Shown here: in pieces, positions 9,938 to 18,162 of the stretch
Layout of the letters: each line of letters opens with the position of its first letter
Position numbering within the stretch: the stretch's first letter is position 1
Source of the DNA: Thermus thermophilus
GTDB taxonomy: Bacteria > Deinococcota > Deinococci > Deinococcales > Thermaceae
DNA: 64,000 bases
Direction: 5' to 3'
Assembly (NCBI RefSeq): GCF_019974155.1
Contig: NZ_AP025158.1
Coordinates: forward strand, 310,001 to 374,000
Notes under the pieces: model-generated
What the model was told of the DNA's origin: nothing
The model's input: only the letters and a program-made list of their open reading frames with translations
Databases searched by the model: none
Made by a program: the position numbers and the translations under genes

Positions 9938-10158
9938 TGGAAGTCGTCCTTCACGGCGACCTTCGCCGCTTCGGCGAGCGTTTCCAGGTGGAGGCCAAGA
10001 CCCCCAGGGAGGCCCTGGAGAGGCTTGGGGTTCCCCTGGAGGAGGTCTGGCTCCTCGCCGTGGGGGACAAGGCGGTGGGCCTGGACGAGGAGGTGGAAGG
10101 CCCCCTCGAGGTCTACCCCCCCATCGCCGGGGGTGGTATACTTGAGGTCCTGCCCTAA
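9937..10158 (+). CDS. MoaD/ThiS-like ubiquitin-fold small protein
   Basis: A 73-residue beta-grasp protein: EVVLHGDLRRF (strand 1-2), TPREALERLGVPLEEVWLL (helix and strand), KAVGLDEEVEGPLEVYPPIAGG (final strands). The PPIAGG is the MoaD/ThiS-type tail, but here seven further residues (GILEVLP, counting the third Gly) follow, so the chain does not end in the free Gly-Gly required for C-terminal thiocarboxylation. It overlaps the PIN gene by one base. It may be processed, may act non-catalytically, or may be a fused-off cousin of the ubiquitin domain found on Mut7-C/PIN-like RNases. No moaE, thiG or E1-like gene is in the window. Confidence 0.7.
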   Translation: MEVVLHGDLRRFGERFQVEAKTPREALERLGVPLEEVWLLAVGDKAVGLDEEVEGPLEVYPPIAGGGILEVLP

Positions 10159-10220
10159 AAGGCAGGGGGCGCGAAAGGGGGGGAGCCGCCCGACGCCCAC
10201 CCCGCGTGGAAAGGAGAAAC
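10137..10220 (+). promoter_or_regulatory. Internal promoter and structured leader of the DHS-like gene
   Basis: TATACT (10137-10142) lies inside the end of the preceding gene and would start transcription near 10149. The resulting leader of about 72 nt opens with a CCTGCC-CTAAAA-GGCAGG hairpin (10149-10166) that contains the upstream stop codon, then a second potential stem GGGCG (10167-10171) / CGCCC (10194-10198) enclosing a G-rich stretch, and ends with the AAAGGAG ribosome-binding site. It could be an attenuator or a riboswitch; it fits no class I can name. Confidence 0.4.
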
Positions 10221-11243
10221 GTGCAGAAGAAGGACCTCCTCTCTACGCCCGTGGTCCCCATAGACGTCAAGGCCTTTGACGCCGGGCCCATCCTCGAGGC
10301 CATGGGCAAAACGGCCTTCCAGGCCAGGAACCTCCACCGGGCGGCGGAGATCTACCTGGAGATGCTCCAGGACGATTGCGCCGTCATCCTCACCCTGGCG
10401 GGGAGCCTGGTCTCCGCGGGCCAGGGCCTCATCGTCCACGACCTCATCCGGAAGGGCCTGGTGGACGTCATCGTGGCCACAGGGGCCAACATCGTGGACC
10501 AGGACTTCTTTGAGGCCCTGGGCCACCGCCACTACCAGGGGGACCCGAGGGCGGACGACGAGACCCTGAGGCGCCTCTGGATTGACCGCATCTACGACAC
10601 CTACATTGACGAGGAGGAGCTAAGGCGCACGGACTACACCATCGCCGAGATCGCCGACGGCCTAGAGCCCCGCCCCTACTCCAGCCGGGAGTTCATCTGG
10701 CACATGGGCCGCTACCTGGCGGAACGGGGCCTGGGGGAGAAGAGCATCGTGCGGGCCGCTTACGAGGAGGGGGTGCCCATCTTCGTCCCCGCCTTCTCCG
10801 ACTCCTCCGCGGGCTTCGGCCTCGTCTACCACCAGGTGAAAAACCCGAAGGCCCACGTGACCATAGACTCCGTGGCCGACTTCCGCGAGCTCACCGAGAT
10901 CAAGCTGGAGGCGGGCACCACGGGGCTCGTGATGCTCGGGGGCGGGGTGCCCAAGAACTTCGCCCAGGACATCGTGGTGGCCGCCGAGGTCCTGGGCCAC
11001 CGGGTGGAGATGCACAAGTACGCCATCCAGATCACCGTGGCCGACGAAAGGGACGGGGGGCTTTCCGGCTCCACCCTCTCCGAGGCGCAAAGCTGGGGCA
11101 AGGTGGACGCGCGCCGCTCCCAGATGGTCTTCGCCGAGGCGACCCTCGCCTTCCCCCTCCTCGCTTCCTACGTCTGGCACCGGGCCCCCGCGCGGGCCAA
11201 GCGCCGCTACGCCGAACGCTTCCGGGAGAAGGCGCCCGCCTGA
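10221..11243 (+). CDS. Deoxyhypusine-synthase-like enzyme (putative polyamine aminobutyltransferase)
   Basis: A 340-residue member of the deoxyhypusine synthase / homospermidine synthase-like family, which transfers an aminobutyl group from spermidine using NAD+ and an active-site lysine. The NAD-binding elements TLAGSLVSAG and VATGANIVDQD are present, and the catalytic-lysine region ends in EAQSWGKVD. Bacteria have no eIF5A, so the acceptor is likely a small amine; Thermus makes many unusual long and branched polyamines, which gives a plausible role. GTG 10221 is preferred over GTG 10206 because AAAGGAG lies 5-11 nt before it. It has its own promoter and leader. Confidence 0.85.
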   Translation: MQKKDLLSTPVVPIDVKAFDAGPILEAMGKTAFQARNLHRAAEIYLEMLQDDCAVILTLAGSLVSAGQGLIVHDLIRKGLVDVIVATGANIVDQDFFEALGHRHYQGDPRADDETLRRLWIDRIYDTYIDEEELRRTDYTIAEIADGLEPRPYSSREFIWHMGRYLAERGLGEKSIVRAAYEEGVPIFVPAFSDSSAGFGLVYHQVKNPKAHVTIDSVADFRELTEIKLEAGTTGLVMLGGGVPKNFAQDIVVAAEVLGHRVEMHKYAIQITVADERDGGLSGSTLSEAQSWGKVDARRSQMVFAEATLAFPLLASYVWHRAPARAKRRYAERFREKAPA

Positions 11244-11249
11244 AGGCAA

Positions 11250-11273
11250 GGGGGGGTGGCTTTACCGCCCCCC
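11250..11273 (+). terminator. Terminator after the DHS-like gene
   Basis: GGGGGGTGG-CTTTA-CCGCCCCCC forms a 9-bp stem with one G-T pair, starting 6 nt after the stop codon and followed by a T-rich tail (TCGTCCTTT). The next gene has its own -10 hexamer (TAGACT, 11285-11290). Confidence 0.65.
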
Positions 11274-11298
11274 TCGTCCTTTGGTAGACTCCCGGCAA

Positions 11299-14049
11299 AT
11301 GCCCGATGAGTTGAGGCTTTTCCTGAAGGAGCGTTTCGGCGTCCAGGGGCCTCTGTCCCCGGGGCGCTTTGAGGCGGAGCTCGCCAGGTGGGTGGGAAGC
11401 CCCGCCAAGCGGGCCCCCCTCCTCAAGGCCTGGCGGGCCTATTTGGCCCAAGGGGGGCGGGAGGCGGTGCGAAGTTTCTACCGGGAGGTCCTCAAGGTCC
11501 CCAAGGGGGAGGCCCTGGTCTACGGGATGCACCTCCCCCACCTGGAGTTCTACGCCAAGGAGCTTCCTTCCCGGGTGGAGGGGCGGGTCCTCGAGGTGGG
11601 GGCCTTCACCGGGGCTTTGGTGGGCTTCCTGCAAAGGAAGCGGCCCGACCTGGCGTGGCACGCCCTGGAGGGGGTGGAGGAGGCGGTGGAGGTGGGGAAA
11701 AAGAGGGTGCCCGAGGTGGTCTGGCACCTGGGCTGGGCGGAGGAGGCCGAGCTTCCCCCCTTTGACACCCTGCTCCTCCTCTCCGTCTTCCCCGAGGGGC
11801 TCGTGGACCAGGGCCTGGAGAGCCGCTTGGCGCCCGAGGCCTTCTGGAAGCGCTTCGCCTTCTTTGAGCGCCTCCCCCTCTTCGCCCGCCTCCTCCGCCC
11901 CGGGGGGCTTCTCGTCTACGGCCACGGGCCCTTTTTGGGCAAAAGCCCCGAGGGGGTGGAGGAGGGCCTTAGGCGCCTGGGGTTTGACCGGGTGGAGCGG
12001 GTGGGGGAGGGGGAGTACTTCCTCGTCCTTGCCCGCAAGCCCGAGGCCCTGGCGGCGGTGCGGCTGGAGGAGAGGGAGGCCCCGCCCCCAGAGGAGGCGG
12101 AGGAGGTGGCCGTGGCCTTGGAGGAGGCCCGGGCCCTCCTGGAGGCGGGCCGCTACGCCGAGGCCCTCGCGCTTCTGCCGGAGGAGGCGGAAGGGGAAGC
12201 GGCCTACCTCCGGGGCCGGGCCCTCTTCGCCCTCTCCCGCCACGCCGAGGCGGAGGAGGCCCTGAGGCGGGCCCTTTCCGAGGAGGCCGAGGACCTCAGG
12301 GCCTTGGCCTTGGTGGAGCTCGGGGAGTACGAGCGGGCGAGGGGGCGCCTCGAGGCCCTGGCGGTGCGGGGCGGGCGGTACCGCCTGGCCCTGGGCCGGG
12401 TCTACCTCGCCCAGGGGCGGTACGCCGACGCCCTGCGGCAGTTCGTGGAGTCGGGCCTTCCCGAGGCCGACCTCTACACCCGGGAGACCCTGGAGCGCAT
12501 CACCGAGAGGATGCGCCGCTTCGCCCGGGAGGGGGAGTGGGCGGAGGTGAGCCGCCGGGCGGAGTTCGTGGAGGACCTTTCCCCGGGGCTTCTCACCCGG
12601 GAGATGCTCCGCCTGGGCCTCAGGGCCGCCCTGATCCAGGGGCTTTTCGCCCGGGCGGAGCGGTACGCCCGGAGGCTTGCCGACCTGGACGAGGCCGAGG
12701 GGTTCTTGGGGCTCGCCCTCGCCGCCTTGCGGGTGAAAAGCCCCCTGGAGCTCCGCGGGGGGGAGGACCTGAAGGCGGTGGAGCCCTACCTCACCGAGGC
12801 CCTGAGCCGGGCGGAGATCCCCGAGGCCCTCCTCCTCCTCGGGGTCCTGAGGGAGAGGGAAGGGCGGTTCTGGGAGGCCCTCCACCTCCTGGAGCGGGCC
12901 GCCTTCCGGGGGGAGGGGGAGGTGAAGGGGATGGCCTACCACCACCTGGCCCAGGTGAAGCGGGCCTTGCGGCGGCCCCTCAAGGAGGTCCTCGGGGACC
13001 ACAAGCGGGCCCACGCCCTAAGGGCCTACCCCGCCCCCTACCTCTTCCGCCTGGCCCAGGAGGCCTTGGAGGGGGGGGAGGAGGTGCTGGCCCGGGAGCT
13101 CCTCTCCCGGGCGCGGGACGCGGGGCTGGAGGCGGTGGCCGAGGAGGACCTCACGGGCCTCGTCCACCTCCTGGAGCGGCTGGAGGGGCCGTGGGCCGCC
13201 TTCAGCGTCCTCTACCAGGCCCTAAGCCGCACGCCCCAGCCCCCCCTGGAGCTCCTCGCTTTGGCCTACCGGCTCTCCCGGGCCTTCCGGGAAAGCCCCG
13301 AGGCCGAGACGGCGCGGGGCCAGTACCTGGCCGCCCTTTACGCCGCGGGGCGCGCCGAGGAGGTGGGCCGCCTCCTGGAGGAGGAGCTCAAGGCCCATCC
13401 CCAGGCCCTGGAGGTCCTTTTTGACCTGGCGGAGCATCACGAGGCCCAGGGGGACTGGCGCCGGGCGGCGGAGTTCTGGCAGAAGGCCCTGGAGATGGCC
13501 CTCTACCGGGAGAAGGACCTGGCCTTGGCCCGGGAGATCCTGAGGAACCTCCTCTTCCTCCGGCCCCACGACGAGAGCCTCGCCCTCTACCTGGAGGAGC
13601 TCAAGGCCGTGGGGGAGGGCCTTAAGGCTTTGGGGGAGGAGGCGCCCCACCTGCCCGAGGCGCCCCGGGACCTTCTGGAGGAGGACCTGCCCCGCTTCCA
13701 CGGGGAGCACCTTGTGGTGGTGGGGGGGCACACCCAGCTCAGGAGCCGCCTCGTGCCCTTCCTGGAGGGGCGGGGCCTTAGGGTGGACTGGTACGACGCG
13801 GACACCGTGGGGGTGGGGAAGGAGGCCCTAAGGCGCATCCTAAACCGCCTGGAGAAGGCCCACGGCCTCATGATCGTCTCCAGCTACGTGGGCCACGACC
13901 TCTCCGAGCCCGTGCGCCTCGAGGCGGAGCGGCTTGGGGTGCCCGTCCACGTCATCCCCGGCCGGGCCCGGGGGACCACGGGGTTCCTCCGGGCCCTGAA
14001 GCAGTTCGCCCCGGAGGTCCTCAAACGGGCCCTGAAGGGGGTAGAGTAG
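11299..14049 (+). CDS. Methyltransferase-like / TPR / DUF2325 multidomain protein
   Basis: A 916-residue soluble protein with three parts. Residues about 95-250 contain a Rossmann methyltransferase-like fold (GRVLEVGAFTGALVGF, then a LLLLSVFPEG strand). Residues about 260-800 are a long array of alpha-helical TPR-like repeats (for example ARALLEAGRYAEALALLPEEA and RALFALSRHAEAEEALRRAL). The last about 100 residues form a DUF2325-type domain (HLVVVGGHTQLRSRL, GLMIVSSYVGHD, RARGTTGFLRAL). ATG 11299 is 8 nt after TAGACT, indicating a leaderless message; a TTG frame from 11281 would include the promoter. A scaffold or signalling role is possible; no substrate can be named. Confidence 0.75.
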   Translation: MPDELRLFLKERFGVQGPLSPGRFEAELARWVGSPAKRAPLLKAWRAYLAQGGREAVRSFYREVLKVPKGEALVYGMHLPHLEFYAKELPSRVEGRVLEVGAFTGALVGFLQRKRPDLAWHALEGVEEAVEVGKKRVPEVVWHLGWAEEAELPPFDTLLLLSVFPEGLVDQGLESRLAPEAFWKRFAFFERLPLFARLLRPGGLLVYGHGPFLGKSPEGVEEGLRRLGFDRVERVGEGEYFLVLARKPEALAAVRLEEREAPPPEEAEEVAVALEEARALLEAGRYAEALALLPEEAEGEAAYLRGRALFALSRHAEAEEALRRALSEEAEDLRALALVELGEYERARGRLEALAVRGGRYRLALGRVYLAQGRYADALRQFVESGLPEADLYTRETLERITERMRRFAREGEWAEVSRRAEFVEDLSPGLLTREMLRLGLRAALIQGLFARAERYARRLADLDEAEGFLGLALAALRVKSPLELRGGEDLKAVEPYLTEALSRAEIPEALLLLGVLREREGRFWEALHLLERAAFRGEGEVKGMAYHHLAQVKRALRRPLKEVLGDHKRAHALRAYPAPYLFRLAQEALEGGEEVLARELLSRARDAGLEAVAEEDLTGLVHLLERLEGPWAAFSVLYQALSRTPQPPLELLALAYRLSRAFRESPEAETARGQYLAALYAAGRAEEVGRLLEEELKAHPQALEVLFDLAEHHEAQGDWRRAAEFWQKALEMALYREKDLALAREILRNLLFLRPHDESLALYLEELKAVGEGLKALGEEAPHLPEAPRDLLEEDLPRFHGEHLVVVGGHTQLRSRLVPFLEGRGLRVDWYDADTVGVGKEALRRILNRLEKAHGLMIVSSYVGHDLSEPVRLEAERLGVPVHVIPGRARGTTGFLRALKQFAPEVLKRALKGVE

Positions 14050-14055
14050 GGGGGT

Positions 14056-14874
14056 ATGGAGGCGCTCAGGCTCGGCTTCTCCCCCTGCCCCAACGACACC
14101 TTCATCTTCTACGCCCTGGTCCACGGCCGGGTGGAAAGCCCCGTTCCCCTGGAGCCCGTCCTGGAGGACGTGGAGACCCTGAACCGCTGGGCCCTGGAGG
14201 GAAGGCTTCCCCTCACCAAGCTCTCCTACGCCGCCTACGCTCAGGTGCGGGACCGGTACGTGGCCCTAAGGAGCGGGGGGGCCTTGGGCCGGGGCGTGGG
14301 GCCCCTTGTGGTGGCCCGAGGCCCCCTCCCGGGCCTGGAGGGCCTGAGGGTGGCGGTCCCGGGGCGGCACACCACCGCCTACTTTCTCCTCTCCCTCTAC
14401 GCCCAGGGCTTCGTTCCCGTGGAGGTGCGCTACGACCGCATCCTCCCCATGGTGGCCCGGGGAGAGGTGGAGGCGGGGCTCATCATCCACGAGAGCCGCT
14501 TCACCTACCCCCGCTACGGCCTCGTCCAGGTGGTGGACCTGGGGGCCTGGTGGGAGGAGCGGACGGGCCTGCCCCTGCCCTTGGGGGCCATCCTCGCCCG
14601 GCGCGACCTGGGGGAGGGGCTTATCCGGGCTTTGGACGAGGCGGTGCGGCGAAGCGTGGCCTACGCCCTCGCCCACCCCGAGGAGGCCCTGGACTACATG
14701 CGGGCCCACGCCCAGGAGCTTTCCGATGAGGTGATCTGGGCCCACGTCCACACCTACGTCAACGCCTTTAGCCTGGACGTGGGGGAGGAGGGGGAGCGGG
14801 CCGTGGCCCGCCTCTTCGCCGAGGCCGAGGCCCGGGGGCTCGCCGCCCCCAGCCCCCGGCCCCTTTTCGTGTAA
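14056..14874 (+). CDS. mqnD: 1,4-dihydroxy-6-naphthoate synthase, menaquinone (futalosine) pathway
   Basis: A 272-residue periplasmic-binding-protein-like enzyme that cleaves cyclic dehypoxanthinyl futalosine to 1,4-dihydroxy-6-naphthoate. The sequence matches, from memory, the structurally solved Thermus MqnD: LGFSPCPNDTFIFYAL at the N-terminus, PGRHTTAYFLLSLY, the acidic VEAGLIIHESRF and the HVHTYVNAFSLD tail. It lies 6 nt after the TPR gene. No other mqn gene is in the window, as expected for the scattered futalosine pathway. A TAGAGT hexamer at 14042-14047 may provide a separate promoter. Confidence 0.93.
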   Translation: MEALRLGFSPCPNDTFIFYALVHGRVESPVPLEPVLEDVETLNRWALEGRLPLTKLSYAAYAQVRDRYVALRSGGALGRGVGPLVVARGPLPGLEGLRVAVPGRHTTAYFLLSLYAQGFVPVEVRYDRILPMVARGEVEAGLIIHESRFTYPRYGLVQVVDLGAWWEERTGLPLPLGAILARRDLGEGLIRALDEAVRRSVAYALAHPEEALDYMRAHAQELSDEVIWAHVHTYVNAFSLDVGEEGERAVARLFAEAEARGLAAPSPRPLFV

Positions 14875-14883
14875 ACTCGGGCC

Positions 14884-15507
14884 ATGCTCCAAGGACTGAG
14901 CCTCGAGGCCCGCCAAGAGGCCCTCAAGGTCTTCCGTCCTTTGCGCTTGAGACGGGGGGCGGTCCTCTTCGCCCCCGGGGACCCCGTGGACGGGGTCTAC
15001 CTGGTGCGCCAGGGCCTCGTCGGGCTCCACCGGCCTGGACCGGGCCTGGAGGAAGGGGTCTTGGACGTGGTGGGGCCGGGGGGGGTCTTTGGGGAAGAGG
15101 CCTTGGGGGAAGAGGCGAGGCGGCGCGCCGGGGCCGAGGCCCTCACCTATGCCGAGCTCTACTTCGCCCCCCGGGAGGGCTTGGCCGCCCTAAGGGCGCG
15201 CTTCGCCGAGGTAGAGGCCTTTTTCCTCCAGGCCCTTTACGGGCGGCTCTGCTCCTTGGAGGAGCGGCTTTGGGAGGCGCGCCACCTCTCCGTGGCCCAG
15301 CGCCTGGCCCGCCTCCTCCTCCGGATGGGGGAGGACGGGGTCGCCCCCTTCTCCCACCAGGACCTGGCCCGGATGGTGGGGGCCTCCCGGGAGACGGTCA
15401 CCAAGCTCCTCGGGGAGTGGGCGCTGAAAGGGTGGGTGGACCTGGGCTACCGCAAGGTGGAGGTCCTGGAGCCCAAGGCCCTTGCTCGCCTCGCCGAGGA
15501 ACTTTAG
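14884..15507 (+). CDS. Crp/Fnr family transcriptional regulator
   Basis: A 207-residue regulator: an N-terminal cyclic-nucleotide-binding beta-barrel (about 15-110; GDPVDGVYLVRQGLVGL and GPGGVFGEEAL), a dimerisation helix (115-145) and a C-terminal winged HTH with SHQDLARMVGASRETVTKLL (about 158-177). The canonical cAMP-phosphate-binding Arg-Ser pair is not evident (the region reads EEARRRAGAEAL), so a cAMP response is doubtful. There are no Fe-S cysteines as in Fnr. TAAACT (14872-14877), which includes the mqnD stop codon, lies 6 nt before the ATG, suggesting leaderless expression. Confidence 0.88.
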   Translation: MLQGLSLEARQEALKVFRPLRLRRGAVLFAPGDPVDGVYLVRQGLVGLHRPGPGLEEGVLDVVGPGGVFGEEALGEEARRRAGAEALTYAELYFAPREGLAALRARFAEVEAFFLQALYGRLCSLEERLWEARHLSVAQRLARLLLRMGEDGVAPFSHQDLARMVGASRETVTKLLGEWALKGWVDLGYRKVEVLEPKALARLAEEL

Positions 15508-15517
15508 GCTTTAAAGC

Positions 15518-16972
15518 ATGGAAGCCGCCTGTCTGGTCCGCCGCCTGGGCCTGCCGCAAGGGGAGGAGGCCTTGAAGGCCCGCCTCCGCCGCCCGGGCCA
15601 CCCCCGGCTGCGGGAGGCCCTCGCCGCCTACCTGAAGCGCCTTCAGGCCCCCGAGGAGGCCTTCCGGGCCCTGGAGCGCCTCGAGGTGGGGGCGGTGGTC
15701 ACGGGGCAACAGGCGGGACTTCTCGGTGGGCCCGCCCTCACCTTCTACAAGGCCCACACCGCCCTCTGCCTCGCCAACCGGGCGGGGGCGGCCGGGGTGT
15801 TCTGGGTGGCCTCCCAGGACCACGACGTGGAGGAGGTGCGCCACCTCCACCTGCTACGGGACGAGGTGCCGGAGACCCTCTCCCTGGACCTCCCCCCCTT
15901 GCCCTCGGGCAGGATCCCCCTGGCCCCTCACCGCGGGCGCCTCCGCGCCTTCTTGGGGCCTTGGGCCCAGGACCCCCGCCTGGGCTACGCCCTGGAGGCG
16001 GAGACGCTTTCCGAGTTCTTCGCCCGCGTCCTCCTCGCCTTTCTCGGGGAGCGGGGGCTCCTTCCCTTTGACCCCATGGCGGAGGAGCTCGCCCCCCTCT
16101 TCCTCGAGGCCCTGGAGCGGGAGCTTTCCGACCCCTTGGGGAGCGCCGAAGCCATCAACCGGGAGGCGGAAAGGATCCGGGCCCTTGGGGGGAAGCCTCC
16201 CCTTAGGCGCAAGCCCGGGGCCACCAACCTCTTCCTGGAGACGGACCAAAGGCGCCTCCTCTTCTACGAGGGTGGGGCCTTCACCGACGGGGTGCGGCGG
16301 TACACCGCCAAGGAGCTTTGGGAGATCGCCCGGGCCGACCCCTCCCGCCTGACCCCGGCGGCGGGGCTCAGGCCCGTCTTCCAGGACTTGGTCCTGCCCA
16401 CGGCGGGCTTCGTGGTGGGGCCCAACGAGCTCCGCTATGTGGCCGAGCTCTCCGGGGTCTACGCCCGCTACGGCCTCGCCATGCCCGCCCTCTTCCTCCG
16501 GGCCTTCGGGGTGGTGGTGGAGCCGCCCGTCCGGCGCATCCTGGAGAAGTACCGCCTGGACCCCTGGGCCTTCGTGGACGAGGGGGAGGCGGCCTTCCTC
16601 CGGGCGGCGGAGGCCTGGCTGGCCCCTTTTCGCGCCTTCCGGGACCGGGTGGAGGGGTTTTTGCAGGAGGCCTCCCGGCTTGTGGAGGAGGCGGAGGCCC
16701 TGGAGCCCAACCTCGTCCGGCCCCTCCGGCGTTTCCGGGCCCGGGTTGGGGGGGAGGCGGAGCGGCTTAGGCGGAAGCTCCTCGCAGCCCAAGTGGCCCG
16801 GGACGAGGTCCTCGCCCGCCACCTCAGGCGGCTTAAGGTCCACCTCCTCCCCTTTGGGCTTCCTCAGGAGCGGGTCTACCCCTACGCCATGTACGCCCTG
16901 CGCCACGGGGAGGCCCTGAGGCGCCTGGCCGAGGCCCCCTGGGAGGGGAGGGTGGCCCTCTACCTCGGCTGA
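15518..16972 (+). CDS. bshC: Putative cysteine ligase BshC, bacillithiol biosynthesis
   Basis: A 484-residue protein with the BshC hallmark VVTGQQAGLLGGPALTFYK near residue 65, WVASQDHDVEEV, and a C-terminal coiled-coil region ending with LPFGLPQERVYPYAMYALRHG. BshC adds cysteine to glucosaminyl-malate, the last step in bacillithiol formation, and Thermus is known to use bacillithiol as its low-molecular-weight thiol. The ATG follows TAGGCT (15505-15510, including the crp-family stop codon) by 7 nt. bshA and bshB are not in the window. Confidence 0.9.
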   Translation: MEAACLVRRLGLPQGEEALKARLRRPGHPRLREALAAYLKRLQAPEEAFRALERLEVGAVVTGQQAGLLGGPALTFYKAHTALCLANRAGAAGVFWVASQDHDVEEVRHLHLLRDEVPETLSLDLPPLPSGRIPLAPHRGRLRAFLGPWAQDPRLGYALEAETLSEFFARVLLAFLGERGLLPFDPMAEELAPLFLEALERELSDPLGSAEAINREAERIRALGGKPPLRRKPGATNLFLETDQRRLLFYEGGAFTDGVRRYTAKELWEIARADPSRLTPAAGLRPVFQDLVLPTAGFVVGPNELRYVAELSGVYARYGLAMPALFLRAFGVVVEPPVRRILEKYRLDPWAFVDEGEAAFLRAAEAWLAPFRAFRDRVEGFLQEASRLVEEAEALEPNLVRPLRRFRARVGGEAERLRRKLLAAQVARDEVLARHLRRLKVHLLPFGLPQERVYPYAMYALRHGEALRRLAEAPWEGRVALYLG

Positions 16973-17007
16973 AGAAGGGTTAGGATGTTCGGCGAGAGGA
17001 GGCGGGG

Positions 17008-18057
17008 TTGAAGCGGCTCTTGGCGTGGGTAGGGCTATTGGCCTTGGCCCTGGCGGCGCTGGGCCAGAAGGCCCCAGGCCTCCAAGCCCTCCTCGTCCGG
17101 GTGCTTCTCAAGGAGGTGGACCTGGGGGAGGAGGTGCGGCTTGCCCTCCCCACGGGGGAGGTGGCCCTCCGGGGCCAGGCGGAAGGGGTGGTGGTGGAAG
17201 GGCGCCTCCTCCCCTCCTGGGCGGTGGAGGGGCCCTACTTCGCCTTGGAGAAGAGGCCCTACCGGGGAGGGCTTGTGGCCCGGGTAGAGGGGGGGCGCCT
17301 CCTCCTCGTCAACGTCCTTCCCCTGGAGGACTACCTCCTCGGGGTCCTGCCCGCGGAGATGCCTGCCTCCTTCCCCGAGGAGGCCCTGAAGGCCCAGGCC
17401 GTCCTGGCCCGCACCTTCGCCGTGCGGCGGCTCAACCCTTTGGCCCCCTACGACCTCTGCGCCACGGAGGCCTGCCAGGTCTACCTGGGGCTTTCCGCGG
17501 AGACGCCCCGGCACGAAAGAGCGGTCCGGGCCACGGAGGGGCGGGTGCTGAGCTACGGCGGGCAGGTGGCCTCGGCCCTCTACCACGCCGACTCCGGGGG
17601 GATGACGGCGGGGAGCGAGGAGGTCTTCCAAAAGGCCCTCCCCTACCTCCGCCCCCGGCCCGACCCTTACGCCAAGGGCCCCAAGAGCGTCTGGCAGCAG
17701 GCCGTGCGCCCCGAGGAGGCGGCCCGGGCGCTCCGGGCCTTGGGCTACGCCCCGAGGGGGGATGACCCGCCCCAGGTCCTGGAGAAAAGCCCCTCGGGGC
17801 GGGCCTGGCGGGTGCGCCTCCTCGGGGTGGAGGTCCGGGGCTCCGAGGCCCAGCGCCTCCTCCGCCTCATGGGCCTGCCCTCCGCCATGGCGGAGTTCCA
17901 GGGCTGGCTCGCCCTGGGCCGGGGGGCGGGGCACGGCGTGGGCCTCTCCCAGTGGGGGGCCAAGGGGATGGCGGAGCGGGGCTACGGCTACCGGGAGATC
18001 CTGGGGCACTACTTCCCGGGCACCCTCCTCTCCCCCCTCGAGGTGGCGGCGCGCTAA
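17008..18057 (+). CDS. SpoIID/LytB-domain exported protein
   Basis: A 349-residue protein with a cleavable signal peptide (MKRLLAWVGLLALALAALGQ, 1-20). The SpoIID domain shows LPLEDYLLGVLPAEMPASFP, EALKAQAVLARTFAVRR, YHADSGGMTAGSEEVF and GRGAGHGVGLSQWGAKGMAE, the glutamate of LPAEMP and the GHGVGLSQ loop being the family's active-site markers. The family cuts the glycan strands of peptidoglycan stripped of stem peptides. Thermus does not sporulate, so the role is probably wall remodelling or division. The start is TTG 17008, placed by GAGAGGAGG just upstream and by the signal peptide. Confidence 0.88.
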   Translation: MKRLLAWVGLLALALAALGQKAPGLQALLVRVLLKEVDLGEEVRLALPTGEVALRGQAEGVVVEGRLLPSWAVEGPYFALEKRPYRGGLVARVEGGRLLLVNVLPLEDYLLGVLPAEMPASFPEEALKAQAVLARTFAVRRLNPLAPYDLCATEACQVYLGLSAETPRHERAVRATEGRVLSYGGQVASALYHADSGGMTAGSEEVFQKALPYLRPRPDPYAKGPKSVWQQAVRPEEAARALRALGYAPRGDDPPQVLEKSPSGRAWRVRLLGVEVRGSEAQRLLRLMGLPSAMAEFQGWLALGRGAGHGVGLSQWGAKGMAERGYGYREILGHYFPGTLLSPLEVAAR

Positions 18058-18124
18058 GCGGCTGCACGTTGATTCCGCAACACGGGTGGCCCGAAATAAG
18101 GCTTGGGAAGGTCCTTTTTGGGCC

Positions 18125-18150
18125 CCCACCGCGGCGAAAGCCGCGGTGGG
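18125..18150 (+). terminator. Perfect 11-bp GAAA-tetraloop hairpin
   Basis: CCCACCGCGGC-GAAA-GCCGCGGTGGG is a very stable stem-loop 67 nt after the SpoIID-like gene. The T-run (CCTTTTT) precedes rather than follows it on the plus strand. The hairpin may act as a terminator for upstream transcription; the atl start follows 12 nt later, leaving room only for a leaderless promoter (GATACT, 18150-18155). Confidence 0.55.
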
Positions 18151-18162
18151 ATACTTAAGTCC

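Noticed and set aside
10167-10198. Assignment of the DHS-like leader to a known riboswitch class
   Set aside because: I compared it by eye with fluoride, c-di-GMP, SAM and preQ1 patterns and found no match; kept only as an unassigned leader.
11032-13014. 660-codon minus-strand frame opposite the TPR protein
   Set aside because: Low-complexity Pro/Gly/Leu composition, no start signal and no family; shadow frame.
17008-18057. Evidence of sporulation from the SpoIID domain
   Set aside because: The domain is widespread in non-spore-formers, and no other sporulation gene is present.
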